A stretch of 64,000 nt of DNA from Microstegium vimineum. Lineage: Eukaryota > Streptophyta > Magnoliopsida > Poales > Poaceae. The stretch's first letter is position 1; every line of letters begins with the position of its first letter. The translations under genes were made by a program, and so were the position numbers. Under the pieces are notes generated by a model. It saw only the letters and a program-made list of their open reading frames with translations. It ran no database searches and was not told the origin of the DNA. This document shows positions 46,761 through 58,768 of this stretch, piece by piece. Where the stretch lies: positions 3,184,441 to 3,248,440 of the forward strand of contig CM039139.1 of the NCBI GenBank assembly GCA_022036555.1, given 5' to 3'.

Positions 46761-49407
46761 TACATAATAATTGAGTGATTTGCTTTCTAGTTTCTAAGAG
46801 TATGTACTTTCCAAGTATTTTGAAATCCATCTGTAACGACTCTCTATACCGATTAAAGATAGCGATCCCTAAATATTTTTAACAGCTTAATTTTTTTTTT
46901 CGTCCACCACTCGAATTATGTGATCTGAATTTCTGACATATTTATACATACGAATTTGAACAATTTACGTCTAGCAATGATAAATATCAGATCCAATATC
47001 AATATGTATTGAATAATATTATCCCTCATGCGCCAATAAATTGGAGGTTGGAGAGACCCTCTGGGCTTAATTTTTTTTTATAATTTTCAAATTTCATATT
47101 TAATTTTTTTTTATTTTTAGTTCCGAAGCAAGCGATAAAGAGTTTGTAGTATTTCTATTTTTAATATTTTGTTTTATATATATACGATCTTACACATTGG
47201 AGTGAATGTAGTGTGTTAGTCTATATCAATTATATCAATAAAAAAATATGTAGTCTTTTTACAAGCTAGTATAGCTTTATATTGAACTGTTATAGGCGTT
47301 TATTTAATCTTTTTAAGTTTCTACTTCCCAAAAACTTTTATTATATTTTAGTTTTAAATTTATTTAAGCTTTTTTATTCTCTTCTTTTTCTCATTTATTT
47401 TTTTAATCTTTTGTTTTATACAAGCAGCGACCACACGTCGTAAAGTGCGTGTAGTATGGTGATTCATATCAATCATGATAATAAAGAGTTTGTAATATTT
47501 CTATGAGGCATGTGCATCTTTATATTAGACTCTTATTAGATCATAACAACAATTTTAAGTACTTATTCATGCTATTGTACATATATTGTTTCAGTATATA
47601 AAAAAAACCTAACTCGTTTTAACGCTTACAACAAATATTTAGCAAGAGTCGACGCAGTGGAGCGCGCCCCTCTGTGCTAATAATACTTGTCTAGCAACGG
47701 TAACTCCAATTCATATACTTAAGTTCAAAATTTCTTTGTCTGTCTATTTTTATGCCATTTTTTATCCGGAAAAAGCTGTTTCGCTCCTCTCTCTCCTCTC
47801 TCTCTCTTATTTTCTTCGGACCTGTGTTTGACTGTTTTCCCGGTTCCTTTCAGTTTTCTTCTTTTTTTTCGTGTGTTTTCTCTTTCTTTTTCCTTTCTTC
47901 ATATTTTTTTTAGAGTAAAGTGTACAACCTATCCTTAAAATTATATTATTGTGTCATTCTGATTTTTAAATTTACAAATCGACTATTTAAGTACTCAAAC
48001 TTGTTAATATGATACATCCATCTGGGTCCACATAAGACGATCTAAAAGTTTAATATCAAAAATAATTCATAACATTTCATATGAACTCGAATGAGGACAA
48101 ATTTTATATAAAAATTATAGACCTCAACGTGATCTATAACTTTATAGTTGAAAAGTTTTTAAATTAAACCCTTTAGTGTATTGAAATGATATATTTAAAA
48201 CTGTTTTCAAAATCTCTAAATTTTCTTTCTAGCTTTCTTGTCTTTGTTTTGTTTTGGCTCGATTGCTTTTCTTTTGATAGATTAGTAAACATGTGTATAC
48301 GTCATAATATGACTATTACATTGTCGCCGCCACAAGCACAACTACAGTGCAGAACCACACATGGACACCATGCAGACCTGAGATGGCCAATGCAATGGTG
48401 CGACACAACACTCATGCGGGCGCACCTATGATGGTATGCTCTAACCACCTTGTTCCTATATATCTTGTCAACCTAACACAAACTCATTACAAATTCACGA
48501 TGAGAAGAAGTAGCAGAGCTTGGCAATCCCTTTTCTCCCTCTACTCGTTATTCCTTCATTTGCCGCCACTTGTCGACGAGGGTGGTGGTGAAAGAGGGAT
48601 GCTTTCGCCAGATGCGAGAATCGAAGACAGACGACCTTGACTAATTCATCCACTAGTAAAATTATATTAGATGATACTCCTACTATCTACTAAATTTCCA
48701 TTTTCCAACATATGATGAAATTGAAATGCTTATGTGTGCAGGCAGCTAGACAAACTTGGTAAGACATTAGCTTACATATTAGTTGTGAATTTAAAAACAG
48801 ATCTCAAATATTTTTGAGCAGCTTACCAGGAAGGGATCTAGATTAAGTTTGCTCAAACGAGCCAAGATCCACCTAATTACATTACACGAGTTGGGTTGGC
48901 TAGCCCTCGTCGTAATGTTTTTCCATCAATTGTATGTGTGCATCATCAAGTCTACATCATGTTGTTCATGCAAAGCACAATGTCTAACATCTTGTTGTGC
49001 CACTTTAGACGCACCGGTTGCTTAACCTGTAAAGGTATTTAGCGGGCATGATCTAACTATACGTTGCTAGTAGTTGCATAATGATTCCATAGAAAAAATA
49101 TCAGGTACTGTACCATAACTTGATACATGGAACATCTATAATACACGTGGATTGTGATGGCCACAAAGATATAGGATGTAGGGTGTGGGAACTGAGAACA
49201 CTACTACTTTACTAATTGTGATGGGTAATTGACAAAGATGTAGGATGTAGGGTGTGGGAACTGGGAACACTACTACTCTACTATATTTGGTAATTGTGAT
49301 TGTGATGGGTAATTGTGATGGACTTAAGGTATGGACATCTAAACAAAGCTTTAACACACGTGGATTGTGATAGTCACACACTACTACTCTACTATATTTG
49401 GGTGTGG
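46761..49407. other. AT-rich intergenic DNA without recognisable genes
   Basis: It contains two related AT-rich stretches sharing GATAAAGAGTTTGTA- and TATCAAT-type phrases (about 47128-47240 and 47380-47520), a pyrimidine-rich patch near 47770-47900, and repeat-like sequence at 48060-48180. Degenerate tandem copies of GATGTAGGGTGTGGGAACTG (49176-49280) run up to the assembly gap. Confidence 0.5.
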
Positions 49408-49507
49408 NNNNNNNNNNNNNNNNNNNNNNNNNNNNNNNNNNNNNNNNNNNNNNNNNNNNNNNNNNNNNNNNNNNNNNNNNNNNNNNNNNNNNNNNNNNNN
49501 NNNNNNN
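49408..49507. other. Assembly gap (100 N)
   Basis: Exactly 100 N, the usual placeholder for a gap of unknown length. The sequence just left of it is a local repeat, which may be why assembly failed. Confidence 1.
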
Positions 49508-50067
49508 TCCTTGTAGACTTGCTTTCTCATATGCACGAACTAGCTCCTTCCGGTATAACAACTTCTCACGCTTTGAGCAAAAATACCACACTAGAACAGT
49601 CATAAGAACTTTACACAGTTACAGTTGGTCTACACATGTTTTAAAATGAAACGACTTCATCATAACTAAGGATCAGGTCTTACTGAACTCCACAAGAGTA
49701 GAAAAAACGAAAATACAGTTTCTTCAGCAAACATAAATGCTATTGCTCTAAAAAATAATGCCCAAGGATGCAAGCAGATATAAAGATGACCCCTATATTG
49801 AAATGAGTCCCATCATAAATATCCTTCATAAAAGATCAAACTCTGCAAAAGTCACAACACTAAAATTTACAAAGACAAGAAGATCTACCATATACATATC
49901 CAGGGTAGATAACAGACTGATGACACTTCCAAATCATCTTCAAGTACAATTAAGCACAACATAACACATCCTAGTTATAGTTAAGACTCTGTTCTCTATG
50001 TACCCCTTTTGTCTGTCTGCACCTTGAGTTCCATCTCAATGGCAGTTCTTCCAATCTGACATAATAC
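49508..50067. other. 3' flank of the PPR pseudogene
   Basis: No coding exon could be assigned. On the minus strand a short open stretch at 49508-49603 (KREKLLYRKELVRAYEKASL) runs into the gap and cannot be judged. Confidence 0.4.
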
Positions 50068-51373
50068 TCACGAAATTATACTTTCGTTGATAGTATCAGT
50101 CTTATCTGCCTTGCTCAACATTTCTCTGAACACAGTTAATACATCCTCTATCCTACCATCTTCAAAGTAGCTATCAGTCAAAGTCTTACATGTAGCAACA
50201 TCGGGTTTCAAGCCAATAGAGAGCATGCTATCAAGTAACTTATTAAAGAAAACAGCATCAGGTTTCAAGCCAGTCGAGAGCATATCATCAAGGAGCCTTA
50301 TCACTTCGTCCAGTTTACCAGCCAAGAAATATCCATGAATCATTGTACTGTAGGAAACCACATCAGGTTTTACACTAGCAATTGGCATCAAATCAAAGAG
50401 TTTTTGGGCCTCCATAGCCTTTTCTTCTTTAAATAGCCTGTCTATCATTGTATTGAAAACAACGACATTAGGATGAATGCCTCTATCCATCATCTCATAA
50501 AATAGTTCCTCAGCCTTCCCCCATTTGCCGTGCATAGAGAAACCATGAATTAGGGTCGTAAATGTTATGATATTGGCAGACAATCCATCATCATTCATCA
50601 GAGAAAATTGGAACATTGCATCGTCCAGCCGGCCTATCTTGCAAAGCCCATCTATAACCGTGTTGTAGGTGACTATGTCTGGCATCAATCCTTGTTGTCG
50701 CATTTTGTTAAAAATAAGCATTGCCTCATCAAACCTTCTACATTTAATGTATGCAGAGATCTGTATGTTGAAGATATGATGGTTAGGTTGGATACTGTTT
50801 TGCACCATCAAATCTATGAGTTTTTTTCATTTCAACAAGATTTCCTTTGGTAGCATACTCATGGAGCAGAATTCCATAAGTGGCAACATTGGGGGTTTCA
50901 CCTCTCTGAATCATAGAATTAAAAATCTCTCTAGCTTCTGCACGCCCTCCAGATTTACAAAGACAGTCTATCAGAATAGTGTAAGTAACAACATTTGGTC
51001 GTTGCCCATCTGTGGACATTTGCTTGAGAATTCTGACGGCCTGTTTCCACTGTCCCAAAGAGAGGTATCCATCTAGCAGACAGGTATATGTAGTGCAGTT
51101 AGGCATAATATGTTTGCCAAGCATCTGTTGAAGGACCTCCTCGGCCTTGTCCATTGCTTCAACCTTACATAGGCCATAAATGATTGAGTTGTAAGTCACA
51201 ACATCTGGCGGGATCCCACGATAATGCATTTCACGAAACAGGGTGTAAGCTTTCCCCACCTCGCCCTCTTTAAACAAGCCATGGATTACGGTGTTATAAG
51301 ACACCACATTAGGTGGGCAGTGATCTCCATCCTCAGCCATCATGTGGATCAGCTCGAAAGCCTCTTCACATTT
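50068..51373 (-). pseudogene. P-class (Rf-like) PPR gene, 3' part, downstream of a retrotransposon insertion
   Basis: About eleven to twelve 35-residue PPR motifs can be read, for example VVSYNTVIHGLFKEG, VVTYNSIIYGLCKVE, VVTYTILIDCLCKSG, IVTYNTVIDGLCKIG and VVSYSTMIHGYFLAG. P-class PPR proteins of this Rf-like type bind organelle transcripts. A seven-A run on the coding strand (T-run at 50821-50827) shifts the frame: one base fewer joins VEMKK to IDLMVQN and restores the repeat. One repeat near 50190-50260 is shortened. The 5' end of the frame stops at the gypsy element; the rest of the gene is at 58774-59454. It is an inactive allele or pseudogene. Confidence 0.85.
51369..51373. repeat. Target-site duplication CATTT (left copy)
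   Basis: It matches CATTT at 58769-58773, bracketing the complete gypsy element. Confidence 0.9.
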
Positions 51374-52205
51374 TGTTGACGCCGTTTTTTGTACAGGTCA
51401 ATATTAAACCAAGTGTATTGATCGGTAAAGGGGTTCCTCATCGGCATCAAGCAGCTATCGGTTTCATTACCGATGGAAGAAGAAGAATCTGCCGATGGTG
51501 GATGTGATAGAAGAAACGTCAAGGGAGAAAAGGAAAAACATTTGCCGATGAGAAAATGTTGTCGATGAAAGTAGAAAAATATTGCCGATAAGAGGGTATT
51601 GCTAATGGACAAAGGATGTGGTTGACGTCAGCAGAAAGCTGTCGATGGCAATACGAGGAAGGTTGCAGATTGGAAAGAATCTGCCGATGGAAAGTTTTAT
51701 CATAAAGGAAACGAATAAGGAAACTGGTGATTTTATACCAGTATTATTGTCATTGTTTGAGTCCGGCTCTTGTACGAGTCATTTTTTTTATTTCCTTAAA
51801 AATAGGAGTTCTGTTTAGGTATGAGTCGTGTCTGTTTGCAACTCCTGTTACCGGAGTATAAATATGTACCCAGGGGCGATGTATTAAAAATATACAATCA
51901 ATCAAATACATCTATTACTTTTTACCTACTTTTCTAGCATCTACTTTTTCGCATTAGTTATAGTTTATCTACGAGTTCTTACGATATCGACGGGCTGCAT
52001 CTACAAGATCTCCGTCTAATTCGCGAGTTCCGCTTTTTGTACAATTTGAGCTTTGACATCCGGGCGTATCGATGTTGTCTCGTTCATCGTTGTTCTATTT
52101 ATCGTCCTTGTCGATTAACTGGTCAAATCGACTGGCACACCTTTGGATATCGAGTTCGGGTATAAGCCCGAGGTGTTCGTAGATCAGACGCATTTTGTGT
52201 CAACA
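51374..52205 (+). repeat. 5' LTR (832 bp)
   Basis: It runs from TGTTGACGCCG to TGTGTCAACA. The TATA box is at 51857-51864. U3 contains many CCGAT/ATCGG motifs. Confidence 0.95.
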
Positions 52206-52231
52206 CCCCTTTTGGCACACCCGGTGGGACC
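52206..52231 (+). other. Primer-binding-site region
   Basis: Directly after the LTR come CCCCTTTT and then TGGCACACCCGGTGGGACC. Position and the TGG start fit a primer site. I did not identify the tRNA. Confidence 0.5.
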
Positions 52232-52256
52232 CTAGATACATCTCTTGATCAAGATC

Positions 52257-53024
52257 ATGGGTGGTTCTACTGACGTTGATCCGAGGAATGTCATTGAAGT
52301 CTCCGAAGCAGATCTGAAAGATGATCAGAAGCAGGCTATAGAGGAGTACAAGCAGTTGTATCTGAAATCCTTCAGCCTAAACAGGAGTGGCGATGCAGTA
52401 CAGAAGCAAGATCCGTCGTTGCCGCGGCAGGTCACTTTCGATGCCAATCCTGGTAAGTTACAAGATATGGTTAATACCGCGCTAAATCAGGCGTTAATTA
52501 ACCACTCTACGGTGTTGTCCAATACTGTGTATAATGTCGTCATGCAATCTTTCAAAGAAGGGCAACCACCTAAATATGTCGGTCCAGCGTATCATCAACC
52601 TGGGTCGGCATCTGCTACAATTTCATCGGCGATCCCAGTGTTCCAGCCTGTAAATCCTTCTGCCGATGAAGTTACACCGACAAGATCAAGCCTTGCAAGC
52701 GTCGTTCGACTAAGCATCGATCCAGCGGCGTCGACGGCATCAGGACAGGTGGTCCCAAACCAGTCAGCTCCCGCTAACTGGTGGGGGTACGGCATGCCTC
52801 CAGACTCGTTTGCCGACGCCAAGTTGATCCAAAATCATGCGGTGGGGAAAGCTCCTGTGGAATTGGCGACATCGGCACAACCAATGAGCCCGGTGATGCA
52901 TCATGTTGCGTCTGCTCCAAATATACAATTGTCACCGGGGAATCTTCAGAGCGTGCCCACGATGTCTCTTGCGGGCAACCATCGGCAAATGTGTTGCCGA
53001 TGCAACAAGATAGGACAGTTATAA
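52257..53024 (+). pseudogene. Gypsy gag, N-terminal part
   Basis: The open frame starts at MGGSTDVDPRNVIEVSEADL and carries an acidic/Lys-rich segment (LKDDQKQAIEEYKQLYLKSF) and a long Pro/Ser/Ala-rich spacer. It ends in TAA at 53022-53024 after RCNKIGQL. Further gag-like sequence in other frames (to 53442) leads to the next open part, so gag is broken by at least one stop and a frame change. Confidence 0.7.
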
Positions 53025-53493
53025 ACTATCCTATGATGATGGCGAACCCTCCGACGGGGTGTCAATACAACAAGGGGGGCCATTCGTTGACTATTCTAGA
53101 TTGCAGGAATAGCAGGCGCCGGGCAATTACCAGCTGTCAGCGGGTCACATGCCGGTAACTCACAACCCTGCGTGGGCCGGTCCAATTCAACATCAGGTGG
53201 TGCAATCTGGGCACCAAATAACGGGGGCGCAGCAATACCTTTACCTGGCCATCGTTCAGAATGAGACATCGGTGTATCGGCCAGCGGTGTCCCAATACAC
53301 CCCAGTTGGTGTCCAATGGTACACATCGACAAGTCAGCCGATGCATAATATTCAGCAAGGCGGGGTTACGCCTACACCAACTGGGCCAGCGTACCCACTG
53401 CAAGAGGGTATGTATCAACCGGTCCAGCCGATGAATGTTTAGCCTGCGTATCGGCAGGATCAAGACGCGTACTGGGCCGATAAGATCGACGAA

Positions 53494-54231
53494 GTGATGA
53501 AAGAACAGTTCGGCATCAAGCCTAAAGTTAATACGTATTCTTATCGGACGCCATATTCTCCAGCGTATGACTTGATTCCTCTTTCGAATCGGTACAAGGT
53601 GCCAGATTTCACGAAATTCTCTGGCCAAGATGACACGTCGACGATGGAGCATATCAACCACTTCATTATCCAATGTGAAGAAGCAGCTACCAGAGATGAA
53701 CTAAGGGTGAGACTGTTTTCGTCATCCTTGTCCGGATCGGCATTCATGTGGTTCATATCGCTTCCTCCAAACTCTGTAGTTATTTGGGCCGATCTAGAGA
53801 AGCAGTTTCACAGATATTTCTTTTCTAGCGTGCACGAGAAGAGAATTACCGATTTAGTCAAGCTAAAGCAGCGCAATGACGAATCGGTGGAGGGCTTCGT
53901 ACAAAGGCTTCGGGACGTGAAGAACAAGTGCTACAGTCTGGTGCTCGATGATCGGCAGTTGGCAGATTTGGCTTTTCAAGGATTACTGCCACACATCAGG
54001 GACAGGTATGCGTCTCAAGAATTCGAGAGCCTGAGTCATCTTGTACAGATTGGGACTAAGAGTTCAAAGTTTGGGAAGTGGTCTCCTAATTGGAAAGGTC
54101 CTTTTCGGATAAATCAATCTGTTCCTGGCAACGCTTATATTTTGGAAACTCTCGAAGGAGTTGCATTTTCCAGAGCAATAAATGGTAAATATTTAAAGAA
54201 ATACTACCCCAGCATTTGGGTAGATGCATAA
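53494..54231 (+). CDS. Gag core fused in frame to the integrase C-terminus (internal pol deletion)
   Basis: From MMKEQFGIKPK the frame runs 245 codons. Residues about 35-185 are Retrotrans_gag (VPDFTKFSGQDDTSTMEHIN, SLSGSAFMWFISLPPNSV, WADLEKQFHRYFF, SVEGFVQRLRDVKNKCYSLV, DLAFQGLLPHIRDRY). At about residue 187, after SLSHLVQ, the sequence changes without a frame break to an integrase C-terminal tail (FGKWSPNWKGPFRI, NAYILETLEG, FSRAINGKYLKKYYPSIW) and the normal pol stop. Everything between gag and this tail (protease, RT, RNase H, integrase core) is missing. The junction is near 54050. Whether the fusion is expressed is unknown. Confidence 0.8.
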   Translation: MMKEQFGIKPKVNTYSYRTPYSPAYDLIPLSNRYKVPDFTKFSGQDDTSTMEHINHFIIQCEEAATRDELRVRLFSSSLSGSAFMWFISLPPNSVVIWADLEKQFHRYFFSSVHEKRITDLVKLKQRNDESVEGFVQRLRDVKNKCYSLVLDDRQLADLAFQGLLPHIRDRYASQEFESLSHLVQIGTKSSKFGKWSPNWKGPFRINQSVPGNAYILETLEGVAFSRAINGKYLKKYYPSIWVDA

Positions 54232-54347
54232 AATAACATAAGCAAAAATGCCGATAGAAGAAATGTTATGCAAAACATCGACAGGAAACGTATTAACGTT
54301 AGGTTACAGGCAAGATCAGTCGTCAGATTCATAGTTGTCAATATAAA

Positions 54348-57300
54348 TTACAACAGGGATCGGATGAATGAGATCGCACGCAGGCGAATTTGATTCGTCT
54401 CCTCTATTTCCCTAGCGTCGTCATCGGCGGAACCCTCAACTGTCTTGATCTTCCTTCTTAACAGGAGAGCTTCACGAGCATTGGCATCTCTTTCTTGTTG
54501 AAGAGCTTTAGCAGCACCGGGCAGTTGAGTCTTCTTCTGGCTAGCCGAATTAAGAGCTTCATCTACCTTCTTCAGCTCGGTAAGCAGTGTCTCTCTTTGT
54601 GCCGATAAGCGAGTGATTTCTTGTTCAAGCTCAATACTGGAAGCTTCCAAGCGGTCAATGTCCTTGTGCTTTTCATCGGCTAATTGCTTGAACTGGAGCA
54701 TCTCTTGTTCAAGTTTTGATTGAGCGGCCCTGTCGGCAATACGGCGTGAAGCTCGTTGATATTGGATTTGTCGGCTCTCAAGGAACGCTGCTTGGAATAG
54801 AATTTCCTCAACATCGGCAGGCAGATGACCTTGAATTTCCTTAAAGGCTATCCTTACTGTGTTAGAGTCTTTAACTAGTTCAAAGGTGTTTTGCTGCAGT
54901 AAAGATAGCAATGTTTCAAGCTTGGATTTCATTTCTACCAATATGGCAACTGATGGTGGGGCAGAACTTTCTTCTTCTTCGTCGTCATCTGGGAGATTGA
55001 TAGCAAAGGAAAATAGGTTGTTTGGAGAATCTTGGGCCTGAAAAGAAGAAAGTTAGAGTTCGCTAAATCGTAAGTTGCGCGAGTTTATGATAGTCAGTTT
55101 ACCATATTTAGGCGTATCTCTTGCCTCGGGCTCGGCGGAGCAGATGGCGCAGCTACATCTTGGAAATCGGCAACAGTTGCCGATGCACTTGCTTCAGCAG
55201 GAGAAGTTGGCGTTGGTACTGGTCCTGGTGTTGATTTTGATGTTGTTTCTGTCGTTGCCAATCTCTATGGAGACGCTGCCATCTCTTGATCAAAGATTTC
55301 ATTCGGTGTTGATACTGGTACCGATGCGATGTCGTTTCTATTGTTGCGGCCATCTCTTGCGGCAATGGTGTTGTCCCTTGGTCGGGAATCTCGGTCTGTG
55401 GGTGCTCGGGTACAGGCGCCGATGCTGGCTCCGTGGTTGGCGTATCGGCAGGAGCTTGAAAGGACGCAGCTGGAGCCGATGGCTTTGGACGCTTTGGTTT
55501 GGGAGCAGCGCTTGATGAACCTCGGCGTTTTGGATGTTGTGCTTGGGGGCATCGGTAGGATGAGCCGTAGAGGATTGTGCACCTGGATTAGCTGCCGATG
55601 AACTTGTTTGCTGTAGAAAGTTTGGTACAAATTGAGTAAAAGTTGACGGTTAAGTATTATGATCGACATAGATAAATGACGATTTGTTACCTTGAAAGAT
55701 TGTGCCAAGGCGGCAGCAGTAGAAGTGGCGGCAGCAGCACCATCGGTTGGCAATGGCCTAGACCTGATGGTGACTCTAGGGACTGTCTTGTGATGCATGA
55801 GCGCAGACAGTGAAGGAGCCTTGTCGCCGATTGATGATGTGGAGTTCATCGGTCGTAGATTGAAATATTTGCCACTCTTGCTCTTTTGAGGGATTACATC
55901 ATCAACCTGTTGACAGAGGGTTAGTTACCTAGACGTTGGGAAAGTTAAACAAAGGGAAGTATTGGAAGTGATACTCACCGCATCATCGGGCACGATATGA
56001 TCAACATCAATCAAGTGCCGATAATAGTGGAATGATAGAGCAAATAATTGTTCTTTTCATTCTTGCCACCAAGACTTGAAGGATTAGGTGATGAAAGATG
56101 TCGGTATCCAAGAAGACAAGTTGATGCTGAACACATCGGCATGAGGGGAAAGGGTAACTATTTTGTTCCAATCCATTGCGCTGGAGATGGTTTCTCTTGG
56201 TTTGACTACGTTGACGTAGCTGAGCTTGATCGTCAACTAACCGAATGCTAGTTGTCTTGCCGCTACTGATGGATAGTAGAACTCGTAAGATGGAGTGGAG
56301 TTCTTTCCGGTCCCGACGATGTTTACCGGGATAGCTCGGGGAATGAGTGTGGCTTTCATAATTACTTCATTCTCTGGTATATTCCCATCGATAAGGTTGA
56401 AGGAGAGTGGGAACTGGTTGTCTTCATCAATGTAAGGCCACCATGCTCGTTCTGCAGCAGGGATTCCACAGTAGAGTCTATGAAAGAACATGTCAAATTG
56501 GTTAACGTTGGCATCGGTTCCCGGCAGTACTATCATGGCTTCCCCGAAGTTGAGAGGGGCACGAGTTGCCGATTCATCGTCGTCATAGACATAGTTTTCC
56601 GATATGTCCCGTGGAAACTGTTGGCTGAACAAATCAAACTGCAAGCATTTGTGCATATGGGCGCTCAGCCACATGTTGATGAACCACCAAGGACCTCCGA
56701 GGTTGTCGATAGGCTCGCCTAATAGTAATTTCTCTGACACTTGGTGTAGACGGCAGTAGACCGAGCCAAGGAGGTACCGGCCAAGAGGGAATCCTCCATC
56801 GGTCAAGAGCTCTGTTGCAGGGAGATACATGTTGGTGGGACCAACTGTTCTACCGCAGAAGATGAACTTTTCAAGCAACATGTTAAGGAAAGTAGCATGC
56901 TCTCTTGGAGCTACCGATCCACTCTTCTGGTACTCTTGGATATACCCAGTCCAACCACCGATGTTGCGGGTACTTACCTGATGCTCAGATTTCCTGCGGA
57001 ATAGAGTGGCAGGATCGGCAGAAGAAACGTCTAGGCTGGTGAGCATATGTACATCGACAAGTGTAGGAGTAGCTGGTCCATGTCTAAACATGAAAGCATT
57101 CATTGTATCGGACCAGAAGTAGGAAGCATCGATCATCATATTCTCATTCTTGGCCATATCGGCAATGGATAGCCTGATACATTGCTCGATATTGCGTTCT
57201 GACCAGTAAACTCTCGGTGACCTCGTTATCCTCAGATACCAATCTTTCCATCCCTTGGTGGGTTTAGGCCAAGAGCGGAAGGTATCGGTCCACAACCCTA

Positions 57301-57566
57301 AGTCAAAATGTTCAGATCTGAAGGGAATGCGGTTGGTTTCTGCATTAATCAGATTGGTTGGGTCGGTATTCCCTATTGGACCTAGGCAGCAAAGATGTTC
57401 TTGATCGGTAGGAATCACTATCTTGTTGCGCATTTCCTAGAGATCCAAAAAAAGATGGAAGAGAAAAAAGGGGAGGATTGTAAATCGATGCAGAAAGATG
57501 AAACTGCAGAATATTCGGCAAGAGAAAAGGGAAAATTACTGCGGAAGGTGTGAAGTTGATCGTCAT
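54348..57566 (-). pseudogene. Antisense five-exon PMD gene, with premature stops
   Basis: Exons are 57540-57566 (nine codons), 55979-57436, 55691-55906, a proline-rich exon starting at 55612, and a last exon at 54348-55037 (229 codons). Splice sites match those of the copy at 3377-5163, including the nine-codon first exon and the CTAG acceptor. Exon 2 is PMD (GWKDWYLRITR, RHGPATPTLVDVHML, GPWWFINMWLSAHMH) but has three in-frame stops: TAG after RQLAFG (where the other copy has CAG), TAA after PTSFIT and TGA after KSWWQE. Exon 4 seems to change frame. The last exon is a coiled coil (Leu/Glu/Lys heptads across about 150 residues). It is a decayed copy of a cargo gene whose fuller layout is preserved here. 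Confidence 0.75.
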
Positions 57567-57920
57567 TGAAGGAGTCTTGCAAGGGATCGTGCTTCTGGAT
57601 GAAGAGGAACCGCCGGTGAATTGAGTGCCGGAGTGTTCTTCGGGGTCGCCTTTGAAATGCGGATGAAGATATGAGCTTAGGGTAAAAAGGAAAACGGATG
57701 GTAATCTTTATAGGCCTAGTCAAGGGGCATTTTCGAGTTTTCTTTTTACTGGACAAAGGTAAGGAAGGATATCGCAGTGAATTTGCGCGGTGATCGAAGA
57801 GTTCATGCTACAGTTGTGGGAGTTGTTGGTAACTTGCAGTTTTCGGGCGTGGTAATCAAGATGATGGCGCGTTTTGAAGGGAAAAGAGCAAATTTTGGCA
57901 CATAAGATATTTTATACTCC

Positions 57921-57936
57921 AAAATTGGGGGGCATG
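57921..57936 (+). other. Polypurine tract
   Basis: AAAATTGGGGGGCATG lies directly before the 3' LTR, matching the tract before 5583 in the related element. Confidence 0.7.
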
Positions 57937-58768
57937 TGTTGACGCCGTTTTTTGTACAGGTCAATATTAAACCAAGTGTATTGATCGGTAAAGGGGTTCC
58001 TCATCGGCATCAAAGAGCTATCGGTTTCATTACCGATGGAAGAAGAAGAATTTGCCGATGGTGGATGTGATAGAAGAAATGTCAAGGGAGAAAATGAAAG
58101 ACATTTACCGATGAGAAAATGTTACCGATGAAAGTAGAAGAATATTGTCGATAAGAGGGTATTGCTAATAGACAAAGGATGTGGTTGACGTCAGTAGAAA
58201 GCTGTCGATGGCAATACGAGAAAGGTTGCAGGTTGGAAAGAATCTGCCGATGGAAAGTTTCATTGTAAAGGAAACGAATAAGGAAACTGGTGATTTTTAT
58301 ACCAGTATTATTGTCATTGTTTGAATCCGGCTCTTGTACGAGTTATTTTTTTATTTCCTTAAAAATAGGAGTTCTGTTTAGGTATGAGTCGTGTCTGTTT
58401 GCAACTCCTATTACCGGAGTATAAATATGTACCAGGGGCGATATATTAAAAAATATACAATCAATCAAATACATCTATTACTTTTTACCTACTTTTTCAG
58501 CATCTATTTTTTCGCATTAGTTATAGTTTATCTACGAGTTCTTACGATCTCGACGGGCTACATCTACAAGATCTCCGTCTACTTCGCGAGTTCCGTTTTT
58601 TGAACAATTTGAGCTTTAACAACCGGGCGTATCGTTGTTGTCTCGTTCATCGTTGTTCTAGTTATCGTCCTTGTCGATTAACTGTTCAAATCGACTGGCA
58701 CACCTTTGGATATCGAGTTCGGGTATAAGCCCGAGATGTTCGCAGATCAGACGCATTTTGTGTCAACA
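57937..58768 (+). repeat. 3' LTR (832 bp)
   Basis: Same ends and length as the 5' LTR, with the TATA box at 58420-58427. It is followed by the right CATTT (58769-58773). Confidence 0.95.

Larger units (their letters stand above)
51374..58768 (+). mobile_element. Complete, non-autonomous Ty3/gypsy element (7,395 bp) with antisense PMD cargo
   Basis: Twin LTRs of 832 bp, a primer-site region, gag, a deleted pol, an antisense five-exon PMD gene, a polypurine tract and a CATTT target duplication are all in place. A hand comparison of the LTRs finds about 37 substitutions and four single-base indels (about 4.4%). With the commonly used grass LTR rate of 1.3e-8 per site per year this suggests an insertion roughly 1.7 million years ago. 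There is no protease, RT, RNase H or integrase core, so movement would have needed a partner element. It cuts a PPR gene. Confidence 0.93.

Noticed and set aside
47100..47560. Possible Helitron or other transposon from two related AT-rich stretches
   Set aside because: No terminal hairpin, CTRR end or inverted repeats could be defined; similarity may be low complexity.
49136..49605. Open frames crossing the first N run on both strands
   Set aside because: They are open only because N is translated as X; neither side has recognisable content.
56480..56722. Plus-strand frames opposite the PMD exon
   Set aside because: They are shadows of the minus-strand PMD coding sequence.
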